From Rhodeus uyekii (lineage: Eukaryota; Chordata; Actinopteri; Cypriniformes; Acheilognathidae), in NCBI GenBank assembly GCA_037043235.1, contig JAWRVZ010000141.1, forward strand, positions 124,001 to 188,000: a stretch of 64,000 nucleotides of DNA, written 5' to 3'. This document shows, piece after piece, positions 27,901-38,800 of the stretch (its first letter is position 1; the number at the start of each line of letters is the position of its first letter). The position numbers were made by a program, and so were the translations under genes. The notes beneath the pieces were generated by a model. That model was not told the DNA's origin and made no database searches. It saw only the letters and a list, made by a program, of their open reading frames with translations.

Positions 27901-28200
27901 TTTGTATCTTAAACCAAGTTCTGTAACCTGAAGTGCAATAAAAAGTCAAGAAATAACGATATAAAGACATTCGGTCGTGTGTTGTTACGCTGCTTTCATT
28001 GTCCACGAACCTACAGGCCAAACGAGGCTTTTAAATTATTCAGATTAGCCAACTGGGAAATACTACCCAGTGGACTATTAAGGAAAAAACAAGACTAAAT
28101 ATAACTAGTCGTTTGTGTTAACCGGTGTGCGAAATATAATGCAAAATCCACACCTGTTAGCGGCCAGGCTAATGCCTTCTGCCTCTGTGTGCTCCGCCAT
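12930..28200 (-). CDS. tcerg1: tcerg1, transcription elongation regulator 1 (CA150)
   Basis: Twenty-one coding exons, from the 5' end: 28154-28200, 27543-27744, 27258-27416, 26311-26593, 24765-25001, 23126-23188, 22422-22619, 21734-21843, 21567-21655, 21248-21408, 20847-20925, 20294-20429, 18919-19008, 18683-18801, 17145-17295, 16149-16313, 14670-14852, 14257-14436, 14086-14169, 13790-13890, 12930-13131. They total 3039 nt, or 1012 aa, in one uninterrupted frame. The order is a Pro-rich N-terminus; WW1 (about 124-152, split between exons 3 and 4, VYYYNARTRESSWTKP); a Pro/Ser/Ala linker; WW2 (about 363-392); an acidic linker; WW3 (about 460-490, VFFYNPTTRLSMW); a KAKKRK-type basic patch; then six FF repeats to the end. 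The family links RNA polymerase II C-terminal domain and splicing factors through the FF and WW modules in the nucleus. The protein ends RRGPPPPPTAFEPARRSTK, a near match to the vertebrate terminus. Confidence 0.96.
13620..13757 (+). mobile_element. tRNA-derived SINE copy in tcerg1 intron 20
   Basis: The head carries pol III-like boxes: an A-box relative (GTAGCTAAAACAGCAGAGC) and B-box GGGTTCGATTCCC. The copy continues through GGGAAAGCAAGAACTGATTAG into the 3' tail ending CAAATGCATAAATG. It has the opposite orientation to the gene. Further copies are listed separately. Confidence 0.75.
14983..16005. mobile_element. Non-autonomous DNA transposon with TTTCCACTGTC ends
   Basis: The left end TTTTCCACTGTCGGGCCAG and the right end, reverse-complemented, TTTCCACTGTCTGGCCAAA form an imperfect terminal inverted repeat 1.02 kb apart, inside the tcerg1 intron between exons 16 and 17. 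The subterminal zones carry several GGCCAACAG/TTGGCCC repeats, and the left one has a second inner TTTCCACTGTC at about 15071-15081. No transposase reading is seen. hAT-like affinity is a guess from the subterminal repeats. Confidence 0.6.
16344..16456 (+). mobile_element. Degenerate tRNA-like SINE fragment
   Basis: It shows a B-box-like AGTTCAAATTCC and a distant A-box-like stretch, ending in TCTGCTAAATGA as in other fish SINE tails. It clearly differs from the family at 13620. The decay makes the call tentative. Confidence 0.3.
16804..16844. repeat. (TG)n microsatellite
   Basis: About 20 TG units with two C interruptions, in the tcerg1 intron between exons 15 and 16. Confidence 0.9.
18085..18372. 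repeat. Copy of a dispersed ~300-500 bp DNA-element family (ACCCAAACTTTTGAAC end)
   Basis: It carries shared landmarks: ATAAATACTGTTCTTTTGAAC, TTTTCAACATTGATGATGAG, ATATTACTGTTTTCACTGTATTTTTGG and the terminal GACCCAAACTTTTGAAC. Related, variably decayed copies lie at 3800-4157, 19960-20160, 26880-27140, 32205-32490, 43270-43665, 47285-47645 and 56425-56655, several sharing a form of TCACATGATCCTTCAGAAATCA. It looks like a cyprinid-type non-autonomous DNA transposon; exact ends cannot be fixed by eye. Confidence 0.65.
19960..20160. repeat. Partial copy of the same dispersed family, reverse orientation
   Basis: It carries AGGCTGCATTTATTTGAAAA, CACATGATCCTTCAGAAATC and GATTTGCTGCTCAAGAAA, in the tcerg1 intron between exons 12 and 13. 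Confidence 0.6.
24241..24693. mobile_element. MITE (GGGGCCGTTTACAC end) nested in the foldback element
   Basis: The left end AAGGGGCCGTTTACACAAC and the reverse-complemented right end CGAAGGGTACGTTTACATGA are imperfect inverted repeats. Removing 24241-24693 rejoins the two halves of the outer element's TAAAATTAAAAC...GTCATTTACTCACCC order. A SINE sits inside it. Confidence 0.6.
24371..24529 (-). mobile_element. tRNA-derived SINE, innermost of a three-layer nest
   Basis: In reverse complement it runs from AGCTTTCCTGTAGCTCAACC through B-box GGTTCGATCCCACGG to the tail GTCGCTTTGGATAAAAGCGT. Same family as 13620-13757. Confidence 0.8.
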
Positions 28201-28476
28201 AACGGGAATAGTGCAATAAAAGTCCCTTTGACGCATTTCCGTTGGCTTTTCAAAAACTCAACTGTTGTGGAAGCTGATATGATCATCACTATATCTGAAT
28301 TGGTTGTGAATATATTGTCCCCCAAACTGGTTTCATCAGGTCAATGTTTTCATTTAGATTTGATGAGAACTGTGCTCATAACATTTTGAAGAATTGTGTA
28401 GTAAAGACAGGCGATAGGAGTGCGTCAAAGATGATAAAAAGTACTCCTTCCGATCCCATCAGAATAATCCTGATTT

Positions 28477-28543
<67 letters not shown>

Positions 28544-28776
28544 TAATATATTTTTAGATGGGGTTTCTATGACTTCTTGCCAGTTTTGCTTGCTTTATTT
28601 ATTGTACTTGCTTATTTATTTATTTATTTATTATGGTTTGATGGATAACTTAATCGTTTACTACTGTACTTTAAAATAACCTGTACTTTTAAACAAACTT
28701 TTATTTTGAAAACTAACAAAGCCTTTCAAGATGCCGGAAGTACACAAACTCACGGCGCTCACGTTGCTCTTCTGCA
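28201..28776. promoter_or_regulatory. Shared head-to-head promoter interval of tcerg1 (-) and exosc3 (+)
   Basis: The two start codons face away from each other across 576 bases, so the 5' ends and promoters of both genes should lie here. An ETS-type core CCGGAAGT is at 28734-28741 near exosc3. A long TA run occupies the middle. No TATA box is convincing on either side apart from the microsatellite. Transcription start sites cannot be read from sequence alone. Confidence 0.55.
28479..28541. repeat. (TA)n microsatellite in the shared promoter
   Basis: About 31 uninterrupted TA units between the tcerg1 and exosc3 start codons. Length is likely polymorphic, and the sequence can extrude cruciforms. 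Confidence 0.95.
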
Positions 28777-31583
28777 ATGGACACTGCACATGCTTGTTTC
28801 AAAGAAAAAATAGATGAAGTACTTTTACCGGGTGACGTGTTCTCATTCAGATTGCCTGAGTCTGAATCTGGAGATGGTAATATCAAAGCTGAAAAGATAA
28901 TATGCGGCCCAGGGCTCAGGAGAAACGGAGATGAAGTTCAAGTGTGTAAAAGTGGTATTTTGCGCCATAAACATCCAAATCTGTACTGGATAGACTCTCA
29001 GCAGAGACGGGTGAGGAACTGGACTCACACCAGGGCTTTTGTGCACGTATCATTTTAAGGTGGTTCATGTTTGTTTTAGGACAGTTCTGGGAAATGAGAC
29101 AATTTGTCATTTTTCTCTTTTTATTTTTTCAACAAATGCAGAGTTTCTTTTTTTTTGCATGTTTGTCACACATTACATTTACATTGCATACATTTAAATG
29201 TTTACATACGTTTAAATGTTTCAGATCATCAAACAAATGTAAATATTAGTCAAAGATAGCACAAAATGCATTTTTTAAATTTAGGTTGTTATTATTAAGG
29301 GAAAGCAAAATCCAAACCTACTTGGCCCTGTGTGAAAAAGTGTTTCCCCCACCTATTAAAACATAACTTCACTTTGGTTTATCACATCTGGGGTGTATTC
29401 CAGAGAGCAGGTTATGTGACATACCCAGGAATGTTTAAGGATCAGTAGGCGGGACTTTTAGTTTTAAAAACGGAAGTAACTTTCAGGGTATGGCAGTAGC
29501 CATAGCAACTCTCTGAACATAACCTGATCTGGAACAGGTTCTGTTTGAGGGCTAGTGTAGTTCAGTGGTGTTCAGTACATTCATGCCCTATTAATGAGGC
29601 AACAGTGTGCAAGACAGGTTGTACGATATATCCGTGTGTATATAGGTAGATAGAAATAAACATCTCACATATTTCTGATATACATTCAGAGGTTTTTTAT
29701 TTTTGCAACAGGACTTTTTCTATGCTATATTGTATTTCTATAATAGAAAATCATTTATAATATATCTTGCGTTTCAAGCAAAACATCATACCAACAGTAA
29801 AATATGGTGGTGGTAGTGTGATGGTCTGTGGCTGTTTTGCTGCTTCAGGACCTGGAAGACTTGCTGTGATAAATCGAACCATGAATTCTGCTGTCTAACA
29901 AAGAGGGTAGATTGAGGAGAATGTCCGGCCATCTGTTCCTGACCTCAAACTGAAGCGAACTTGAGTTCTGTGGCAGGAAAATGATCCAAAACACACCAGC
30001 AATTCCACCTCTGAATGGCTGAAGAAAAACAAAATGAAGACTTTGGAGTGGCCTAGACAAAGTCCTGACCTGAATCCTATTGAGCTGCGTTTTAACTACC
30101 TTAAAAGGCAGTTCATGCTCGAAAACCCTCCAATGTGGCTGAATTACAACAGTTTTGCAAAGATGAGTGGGCCAAAACTCTTCCACAGCGCTGTAAAAGA
30201 CTCATTACAAGTTATCGCAAACGCTTGGCTGTAGCTGTTAAGGGCGGCCCAACCAGTTATTAGGTTTAGGGGGCAAGAACTTTTTCACAAAGGGCCATGT
30301 AGGTTTGGATTTTGTTTTCCTTTAATAATAACAACCTTCATTTAAAAACTGCATTTAGTGTTTACTTATCTAATATTTAAAATTAATTTGCAAGCGTGAC
30401 AGACATGCAAAATAATACGAAATCAGGAAGGGGGCAAACACTTTTTCACACCTCTGTATTTGTGTGTGTGTATATAGATGGTCAGAACTTAGATGTCACA
30501 CAGGAGGGGCTAACTAGTTTTAAAGCAATGATCAGTCTTAGTCATCTGTCATCAGGTTTGTACATCCTCAAGCTGAACCTTATTTTTTCCAGTATGTACC
30601 AGCCAAGGGTGAAAGTGTGATTGGTATTGTGACCGCAAAGTCTGGAGATATCTTTAAAGTGGACGTGGGAGGAAGTGAGCAAGCATCTCTTTCATACCTT
30701 GCATTCGAAGGAGCTACCAAGAGGAACAGGCCTAATGTACAGGTACTTGCTCATAGAAACCCTCTTAGACCCCTCTTGAATTAATAATCGGCACTGTTTA
30801 CATTGCACTATGATTGTACACACTGATTTTGTGACTTTGTTCTGGAGGTTGGCGATCTGGTGTACAGCCAGTTCACGATTGCAAACAAGGATATGGAACC
30901 CGAGCTGGTGTGTATAGACAGCTGTGGCAGGGCCAATGGGATGGGGGTGTTTGGAGCTGATGGGCTGCTCTTTAAAGTATCTCTGGGACTCGTGCGCAGG
31001 TTTGTTATTTGTACATGTAATGCAGTTTTGTAGCTCAGGTAAAACTGGAAGTTGTAATAGTCTTTTCTTCATTTTGACGGCTTCTCAAACAGGAGAAACT
31101 GTAGGGCGGGACTTGATTTTGTCCATGGGAATTGGTTGGATGTGGTTTGTTATTGCTGTGATGTCATTTGAGTGACAGGTTGTCCCGCCAGTAAATATAT
31201 CAACACAAAAAAAGAGATGTCTCTGCTAGAGGGAGGGGAAGTTATTAAAGATAATGAGGGCACGTGAATAAAAAAAAAAAGACATGCACTGATAAATCAC
31301 TTAAATCCAATTTTGATTTCTATTTTGAATTTTGACTTTAAGGGCTAAAATAAAAAAATGTGTTTTTTCCATCAGACTTCTGGCTCCTCAGAGTGAAATA
31401 GTAAAGGATCTGGAGAAGATGTTCCCCTTTGAGCTGGTTGTAGGAATGAATGGCAGAGTGTGGGTGAAAGCAAAGAGCGTTCAGCAGACGCTGATAGTGG
31501 CCAATCTTCTGGAGACCTGTGAGAACATGACCTCTCAACAGAGACAGACGCTCTTCAGGAGAGTAGCAGAAGGCTCCTTCTAG
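28777..31583 (+). CDS. exosc3: exosc3, RNA exosome cap subunit Rrp40
   Basis: The four exons are 28777-29010, 30593-30742, 30848-30999 and 31376-31583, with AG/GT borders and consistent phases, giving 247 aa (the human protein is about 275). The product is one of three S1/KH proteins capping the nine-subunit exosome ring, which feeds RNA to 3'-5' exonucleases in nucleus and cytoplasm. The N-terminal domain (to about 75) precedes an S1 domain (about 80-160, with VIGIVTAKSGDIFKVDVGG) and a KH domain (about 170-240) with RANGMGVFG and the GMNGRVWVKAK loop. The start is the first in-frame ATG (AATGG). An overlapping out-of-frame upstream ATG exists at 28731. The first intron is enlarged by a transposon. 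Confidence 0.96.
29397..29536. mobile_element. Small MITE inserted in the Tc1-like element
   Basis: The left ATTCCAGAGAGCAGGTTATG and the right end, reverse-complemented, TGTTCCAGATCAGGTTATG form terminal inverted repeats 140 bp apart. The flanking sequence belongs to the Tc1-like element, so this inserted later. Confidence 0.6.
29780..30240 (+). pseudogene. Tc1-like transposase remnant (C-terminal half)
   Basis: Readable pieces include YGGGSVMVCGCFAASG near 29800-29850, ENDPKHTSNSTSEWLKK near 29980, and WPRQSPDLNPIE near 30050, where the final E is the third acidic residue of the DDE triad region. Frame breaks (for example TGA before the END piece, and a stop after IANAWL) and the missing helix-turn-helix half show it is dead. 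Confidence 0.75.
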
Positions 31584-31756
31584 AGGACAATAGTACAGCT
31601 GTTACCATTCATCGATTTTCAGATGTTCGGGGAAAGTTTCTGAAACGATAGAGCCCACAATGGAAATTGCTCCCTCTGTAAGACCAAACAAGTTCAGCCT
31701 GTCTGTCCACCATAGAAGAGGTCACCATTTCTCTCTCTCTCTCAAAAAAAAATTAA

Positions 31757-31762
31757 AATAAA
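31757..31762 (+). terminator. Poly(A) signal for exosc3
   Basis: AATAAA lies 174 bases after the exosc3 stop, preceded by a CT-rich stretch and followed by a T/GT-rich stretch from about 31786, typical of a cleavage region. Confidence 0.65.
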
Positions 31763-33591
31763 GTCTTGTTGAAGCAGCCAATGCAAATTTTTGTTTTTTT
31801 GTGGTGGGGATTTTATAAAGTCACTTATGCCATTACTTTTTTTATTATCATTATTACTTCATGTCCAGAAGGGGGCTCATTTTCTCCAATGTCTTCAGCC
31901 GGCGTGTGGTTTTAAAAGTTGCTGCAGGAAATGACTTTATGTTTGGACAAGGGAAACACCATGACTTAAACCGGCAATCATACTTTTTCATCCCTTCCTA
32001 TTTCGCAGGCTTGTTGAACATTAACCATTAGGCCACTGTCTCTACCATAAATTTAAAGAGTAGGTGTCTGTCTTCCTTGAGCTGTGTATTTCTTCACGAT
32101 TTCCAACTCAGTTATATTAAAGTCCCCAAATCCTTTTACCCCAAATGTCCTCTGCGACCAACTGTTTTTAAACACCTTTCTCTTTTTAATCGATAAGAAA
32201 TGCAGTAAAAGTAGTAATACTGTATTGTGAAATAAAGTATTATGTTTTTTATGAACTGTTCTCTATTTCAGTATATTTTAAAATGTCATTTGTCAGCATC
32301 ATTACTCCAGTCTTCAGTGTCACATGATCCTTAAATCATTCCATGATGATGATTTGGTACTCAAAAATAATTTCTTATTATGATCAATGTTTTGTTGCTT
32401 TATATGTGTGGGAACAAATAACCTTTTTCAGGTTTCATTGATGAATAGAACATTTATTATATTAAATAAAAACAGTGTAAAAATATTGATTAGTTTCTTC
32501 TCTCACATTTTATCTGGAGCATTTGTGTCACTTTCAGTAGGTTTGACCTAGAAACGGATTAATTCTTGACCCTTCCTGTATCGAACTTATAATTATAACA
32601 TGGCTTTTTACCAAATATATGAATAATGGTACATGAAATATTACATCAGTTTAAATTATATATTTTTTAATGATCAGTAGTTTAGTGGTCAATATTTTAC
32701 TGTAGGATGCCACTGTCCACCAATCAGAATGTGGTATTCCAGAAAGTTTAATAATATTGCTTATTATATAGACTAGCATTTATTGTTTGATTAGGATCTG
32801 GCCGAGTTAACATTGAGATCCCATGGGATACGAGTTTCAGGTCTTGTAAATGAATCCGTAATGTGCATTAAGATGCTGATTAACGTGGAAAGATGTGTCT
32901 GGGCACGTTTTCCTCATTGGTTAACTGATGCAGACCAGCTTCCAAGGCATTACCCAGGGGCATGGAAGATTTGAGTCACTGCAGGAATAATGTATTTGAG
33001 CTTTTATTCTACTAGAAGACAAATCTGCCTCACATTAGATTGTGCAAACCGCAAAGCCTGACTAGCTATTTTTTAATATAGCAATTAAGGAACTAAGCTA
33101 TTAAATGCATATGATTTCTGGTTTGTAAAACAAGTTTGCCTTGTATTTTTTCCATAATGCATTTCTTTACTTAACATGAAACACAAATCCCCCAGCTAAT
33201 GATTTCCGCAAAGACTAACAATAGGCAAGGCATGTTTACTTATAGCACATTTCATACACAAAGGTAATTCAAAGTGATTTAAATAGGAACAATGAAAATA
33301 ATCATAGAATCATCATAAAAACAAATATCGTACTCTGGGACTTCCCCATGATCCCCAGTACAATGAGAAAGAAGGTGTTAAGTTTGTTATTCACAAGAAG
33401 CACAGCCCAATGTGCAGCAAGCCAGACACAAGAGATCTCGGATCAGCTAAGTTTAAGAATTGCTGCATAAAGCTGGAAAATATGTATTTTCTGAGAACTT
33501 TTTGCTCGTCAGTCCTCAACAGGACAAATTTGTTCAGCACAGTTTCTACTCCCTAGAAGTGGTCACCCTCCATGATAAAGGCCAACACAAA
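31763..33591. other. Gene-free stretch after exosc3
   Basis: No coding exon with splice borders is recognisable. It holds the dispersed-family copy (32205-32490) and a decayed fish repeat at about 33225-33280 (AAGGCATGTTTACTTATAGC then CACATTTCATACAC). 33320-33570 looks like an old repeat I cannot name. Confidence 0.4.
32205..32490. repeat. Copy of the same dispersed family downstream of exosc3
   Basis: It carries CAGTCTTCAGTGTCACATGA, a decayed TCATTGATGAATAGAACATT and a distal GTAAAAATATTG. Unique-looking sequence surrounds it. Confidence 0.6.
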
Positions 33592-33981
33592 TACCGCATG
33601 TTCCCGTATATAACCCGCAGACGCAGATAACCCGCACACTTATATAACCCGCACCCATAGATTTATGAACTTTTTTGTGTAAGTTCACATTTCGAATGAA
33701 CTTTTCAGGCTCGGTACACAGTGCTTGTGCGCAAAATTCAAACAATAAGAAAACAAACACAAGTCAGAATCAGAACAAAAAGACAGCCTATCAGCGCCAG
33801 CTGTCAGAGTGACAGTACAAGCTCCAGAGACAACAACTATCGCAAGAAAGAAAATATATTTAAATATTATTACGTGTAAAAAATTTGCGAAATAGCCCGC
33901 ACCCTTATATATCCCGCACCCCGCCCTGCAGGTTTGTAAAATCTGGTATAACCCGCGGGTTATATGCGAGAAAATACGGTA
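33592..33981. mobile_element. MITE with ACCCGCAC subterminal repeats, copy 1
   Basis: The left end TACCGCATGTTCCCGTATAT and the reverse-complemented right end TACCGTATTTTCTCGCATAT match imperfectly. Both continue into AACCCGC. TATATAACCCGCAC-type units repeat on the left and near the right end, with a unique core between. There is no coding capacity. A second copy lies inverted at 41749-42227. Confidence 0.7.
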
Positions 33982-35670
33982 CTCTGAAAACAATATACAT
34001 ATCTGTTAATGTGTCTGGACTGTCTATGATGTGTAAAACACTAAACGAGAATGGATGCCATGGAGGTACTGCACCTTCAGTTTTAAACATTTTCAATGTG
34101 TATTTAACAAAAGTCAAATACACTTTCTGGAGAGATGATTTCTGACATGTTTTAGGTTATAAAAATCATGTCTTTTCAGTATTGCTTAAGGCAGGGATGC
34201 AAAACCGTGCCCTGTGGAGTTTTGAATTCAAGCCTGAACCAGCTAATCCAGTCCATTTGGCTTAACCGAGAACTACGATTCGGTACCTGGTGTCAGGTGT
34301 GTATTTGGTGTGGTTGGAATTAAATTATGCAATGCATCTGTTTGTCTATTGTTGCTACTAAAGCAGATCTAGTTGACATATTTATGTAGGTCTATTATTC
34401 TATGCTTCTGGCATTTTACATCGGCAGGATCTACAACATCCTTCCCACATCGCAAAGTATCTGGTGTGGGTCCAAAATGAACCTGTTTGGACAAGCACTT
34501 CTCAAATTCCTCTCACTTCATGTACAAAAACACTATGACATAAACATTCTTGACAGCCAAATGAAAGGTGAAAGATTCTCTATTATTATCCTGGATCATT
34601 AAATGTCACAGAGTAATCCTGGGAAAGAGTTAAATGCAGGCTAGGTGAGAGACTGCAAACATTTCTCTCTGTCTTCATCTGCCACTGTCTTTTGCATCTG
34701 CATATTCCATGAATGTTCATTTAATGCTTCTCCAGGGGCCTGAGGCCATGAGCAGCACTGAATCATGGCCCGTACTCTCAATGCCAAATCTTTTCTTTTT
34801 TTAAAAATCCCTTCCGAGGAAAGCGTATTAGCCACAATCTCTCACAAGCAGAGAAAACTCTGCAAAATCTTAAATAAACAAAAGCTTGACCATGTTGTCT
34901 GAGCAGACACAATGGCTTTAGTCAACATTTATATTCTGAATGTTGACCTTTAGTACATCGCAATCACATTTCATTATCATTAGCTTGACGTTAGCCTCAA
35001 TTTAATGACAGGAAATCGCCATGTCCTCTTAGATTTGTGTATGTTCATAGAATGGTGCTAAAATTGTGCAATAAGAGCCTTTATAAGGCTGTTACCGGCT
35101 GAATATTCTCTCTCTGCTGTGAAAAGCTGTCGTCATGCTCGCTGGACATTTGCCTGCACAGAGTTGCAGCTGTCCAGCCTCTGTTGTAGTCATATACTTA
35201 CCAGAATGCTTTTCCTCATCTTTCTCAAAGCTGTAGTTTGTCGTTCCCTCACCTCCTCACCTCCCTGCTTGCCAGAGCCTTCCACATTCATCTGAATAGT
35301 TACCCTAAAGTACAAACAGATGTCCCTCAACAAATTGGATGCATCTCTGCTTCACATTAGCTCTTACAAGTTTGGCTGGATCAAAGTCGGTTTGGCCTCT
35401 GCATGTGCTGTTCTTCCAAACACAGGAGTAGCAAATCTGAAATGGGAAACTGACGTGCCTTGGATGATTGATGCAGCCCTTGATTATTTTGCCCGCAGAG
35501 TGAGAATTAGTTGGATAAATGAATGATAGTGATGTATATAAAAACGTACCATAATTTCTCACAACTAAATATTAATTTCTGAGAATTTCTGTCCTCCAAA
35601 GACACAAAAATAAAGAAGTAAAAAAATACCTTCAACATACAATAAATAGTCAGTTTGGCCTCCTTGGTGA
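33982..35670. other. Gene-free stretch with one decayed dispersed repeat
   Basis: 34185-34345 resembles a common fish repeat (GGTGTGTATTTGGTGTGGTT then GGAATTAAA). The rest shows no exon, RNA gene or obvious element. Confidence 0.35.
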
Positions 35671-35816
35671 GCTTTCCTGTTGCTCAAACAGTAGATCATT
35701 AGTGTTTACAACACCAAGGTCATGGGTTTGATCCCAGGGAAAGCAAGAACGAACCAGGGAAAGAAGTTGCTTTGGATAAAAGTGTCTGCCAAATGCATAA
35801 ATGTAACTGTAAATAA
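35671..35816 (+). mobile_element. tRNA-derived SINE copy
   Basis: The head GCTTTCCTGTTGCTCAAACA has a damaged B-box (GGGTTTGATCCC), then the tail GCTTTGGATAAAAGTGTCTG and CCAAATGCATAAATG. Confidence 0.75.
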
Positions 35817-38800
35817 TTATAAGACCACTAACAGGTTTTGGACAGACAAATTAATATAATGTAGTAGTGACAAGCACTCAGGCTGAGTGAGATATATATG
35901 CAATTAATAAAAACAAAGTAAGTTCAGAGTACAGTGTAGGGGAATTACAGTTAAGACCCGAGGACCAGATATGTTGAATGAAGACCAGGAGTCAGAAGTG
36001 CAGTCAATAGAAGAAATTTTAGTGAAGTTTAGTTTGCAGTTTCATCAGCAGAAGCTTCGTAGGCCGCCCCACATACAATAACATTGTTACAGCAATTATA
36101 CTCTTACAGAAGCTACTAACTACATCATTGCTGAAGGTTAAATGATTCTGATTGGCTAAGAAAGAAAGATCATTTTCCACACAAGAGCAGACAGTCTGAA
36201 GTATATCTTTGTTGATCACCTGGGTGACGGGTTAGGGAACTTCCACTTGGCTTGTCGAGAACAACAAGTCATTCCGTCTCCTTATGGTGCCAGTTAAACA
36301 CCTCACCAATACACACCATATTAACACACACACACACACAGATACACAACTTCTCCAAGGCTGAACTCAGCTCAGGCTCCAACTATCAACAGAGAGACTC
36401 TCAAAACATTCTGATAACATGTTCTGTCTGGTGAGAAGTGAGACAATATTCATCCTTACTCTATGGAAAAATACAGAAAAGCAAAGAAAGGCTTTAACTA
36501 ATAATAATTGGTTACATAGGTGAAAGACTGAAGTGTAATATATATATAAATAAGAAAAAGACAAGATTATATATACAAGCAACAACGGATTTCCAAATCG
36601 TCCCCACAAAAGACAGCATTGGGTTGAAATCCTAGCGCAAACAAAAATATCAGAGGCAGAGAAGTAAACATGGTGGTACAGGCAGAGGATCAGGGCAGGC
36701 AGCAAACAGCAAGATAAATAGTCCAGACAAACACAAGTGGTAGGCAGGCAGCAAAGATTCGTACAGGGAGATGTACAAATTACCAAGGCAGAGCACAGGG
36801 AACACAGGGAAAATAACGCTCAGAAATTTTGCCAGGCAAACAAGACTTTGCAATTTAATTTTTAATTTGCAGGTTTTTGCACTCATATTTTTAAGTATAT
36901 TCCACATGTATTTAACTAAGCACAATCTACATAACTAATTTATGTGAAATTAACAAACAGAATAAATAAATTTAACTTGGCCAGTCAGAGTTTGTGGTGT
37001 ACTTTCTACTTCTTTGAAGTTTACTTTGCTTTTACTCTGTTTCAAGTACATTTAATTCTACTTAAACAACACTGAATCAAGTCAAGTAGTTATAGTGAAT
37101 GGTTTAATTAAAACATAAGTTGATAACACAATAGATTTCTGGTACAAACAACATATTGACACAGTGTATTTAATGAGGTAGCCGAACAGAGATCTCAATA
37201 TTTAGTTCTCAATACACAATAAGAAAGATAGTTATATGAATGGGTCGTGTTGAGTAGAAAATGAACTCCAGATCACAAAACAGCAAGCTACTAAACCACA
37301 ATAAAAGCGTACAATGCATGAATTATTAATATTCATGACCCAGTACATGATGGGAACACAAGTATGATAAAATTGAGAATGATTTATATTTAATTTTATA
37401 ACTTTGATACGCAGAGTCCTCGAAAGGTCCAGAAAGGAATCAATGGCAATATGAGCTGTGCACAAGGACACCATCTAATTTCAATTATAGGCCTATTAAA
37501 TACCTTTGTCCCACTATTAAAGGCCCATTAGGCAGTTTATTTCCACTTTTGGAACATTTTCTTCTTTTCTGTTTGAAATAAACACTCAAATGTAATATGA
37601 AAAGGAAGAAGAATGAGTTTGGAAAAAGGCAGATTCAAACTCCGGTCAGTAACATCAAAAGGTAGTAGTGGATGAGCTTACGCTTCCCGTCAGTACTCCT
37701 TTTATAAGATTAATTTGTAAGGTTTCATTTGTAATATTCAAACTGACAATGGTGGCAGAGTTAGTATAAATAACCTCAGCCGACAAGACACTTGACGTTT
37801 TATTTCATGTGTTTGAATGTGAATATTGTGGTTCTTAAAAGTGTCCGTGAGGAATGGTGTCATACATAAATCATTGTGTCTGGTTTGTTGGTCTCAGTGT
37901 TGACAGAGGCGACACAGTACGTTGACTTTCCCTTCCTGATGCTCTGCTACTTGGTCTTTGTGGCAAAAACATTCCTTTTGAATGTCTGTTCCCTGAATCC
38001 GGACTTCGCCTGCTTGGAATTCAGACAGGACACATGGACCTCAGAGGCCTCCGTATTTTAGGAAATCAGCCAGGTGCGTCTTTGTTTCCTCCGGCAAGCG
38101 GTCAAGGTCACCATACACTCCCACACAGGAAAAAGAAATGCCCACTCACAGTCTGTTTATATCAGCATTGATAGAGTTTATTATAAATCTCAGGAACATG
38201 TCAACACGTTGCCAGCTAACTTAATCTTAAGGTACGAAAAACCTGACTGGTATCTTATGCAAATTCATAGTCTGACCGTGTTTAAACAATAGTCACACAT
38301 ATTTAATAAAGGCAATGCATTATGTAAAATATCACACTTAAGTTAGCAAGGCAGCTGTGTTTTCTACGGAGCAGTGATTGCATCAAAATAGCTCTTGGTA
38401 AGCAAAAGGAAATGATTCACTTCGCACAAGAAAAAAAAGGTCTGTGAATATACAGAAGTTTCCTGCGTTATTAAAGATTACACGTGTTTATCACTAAATA
38501 TGTGGGATATCACATATATATACATTTCCAAGAGAATGTTCTGAAAAAACAAAGCTAAATCAAACTTAGCAGCCATCGAACAATAAATCTTCAACTAAAT
38601 AAATCTTCACAGCAATAAAATCATGCATTTAGGATAACAAGCAGCAGGCACCATAAATTACACACTCCTTCCAAGTCAACACAGCTGTGTGTAAAAGTCA
38701 ACTGATCAGTCTGATTGGTGCAGAGGCAAAGACGCATAAGTGGATTGTGTGTGTGAAGGTGAATCCTAAGTAGACACGTTTATGAATGGCCTAAACGCAT

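Larger units (their letters stand above)
29140..30458 (+). mobile_element. Broken Tc1/mariner-like transposon with IR/DR ends in exosc3 intron 1
   Basis: The left flank (29149-29352) and right flank (30268-30458) are long inverted copies of each other. Both carry TTGCATGTYTGTCAC-type sequence, AACAAYAATAATAA-type sequence and the GTGAAAAAGTGTTT repeat (29332-29345; reverse complement near 30442). The right terminus ends CACACCTCTGTA at a TA. The outermost left repeat has decayed. Between the flanks lies the 3' half of a transposase. The N-terminal half is deleted, so the copy is inactive. Confidence 0.75.

Noticed and set aside
29278..30342. First reading of the Tc1-like copy as bounded at the inner inverted repeats with TA duplications
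   Set aside because: Inverted similarity continues outward to about 29149 and 30458, so the inner TA pair is coincidental and the ends are further out.
37876..38061. 61-codon plus-strand open frame with a hydrophobic middle
   Set aside because: There is no splice context, poly(A) signal or recognisable motif. It sits in a gene-free region and may simply be chance.
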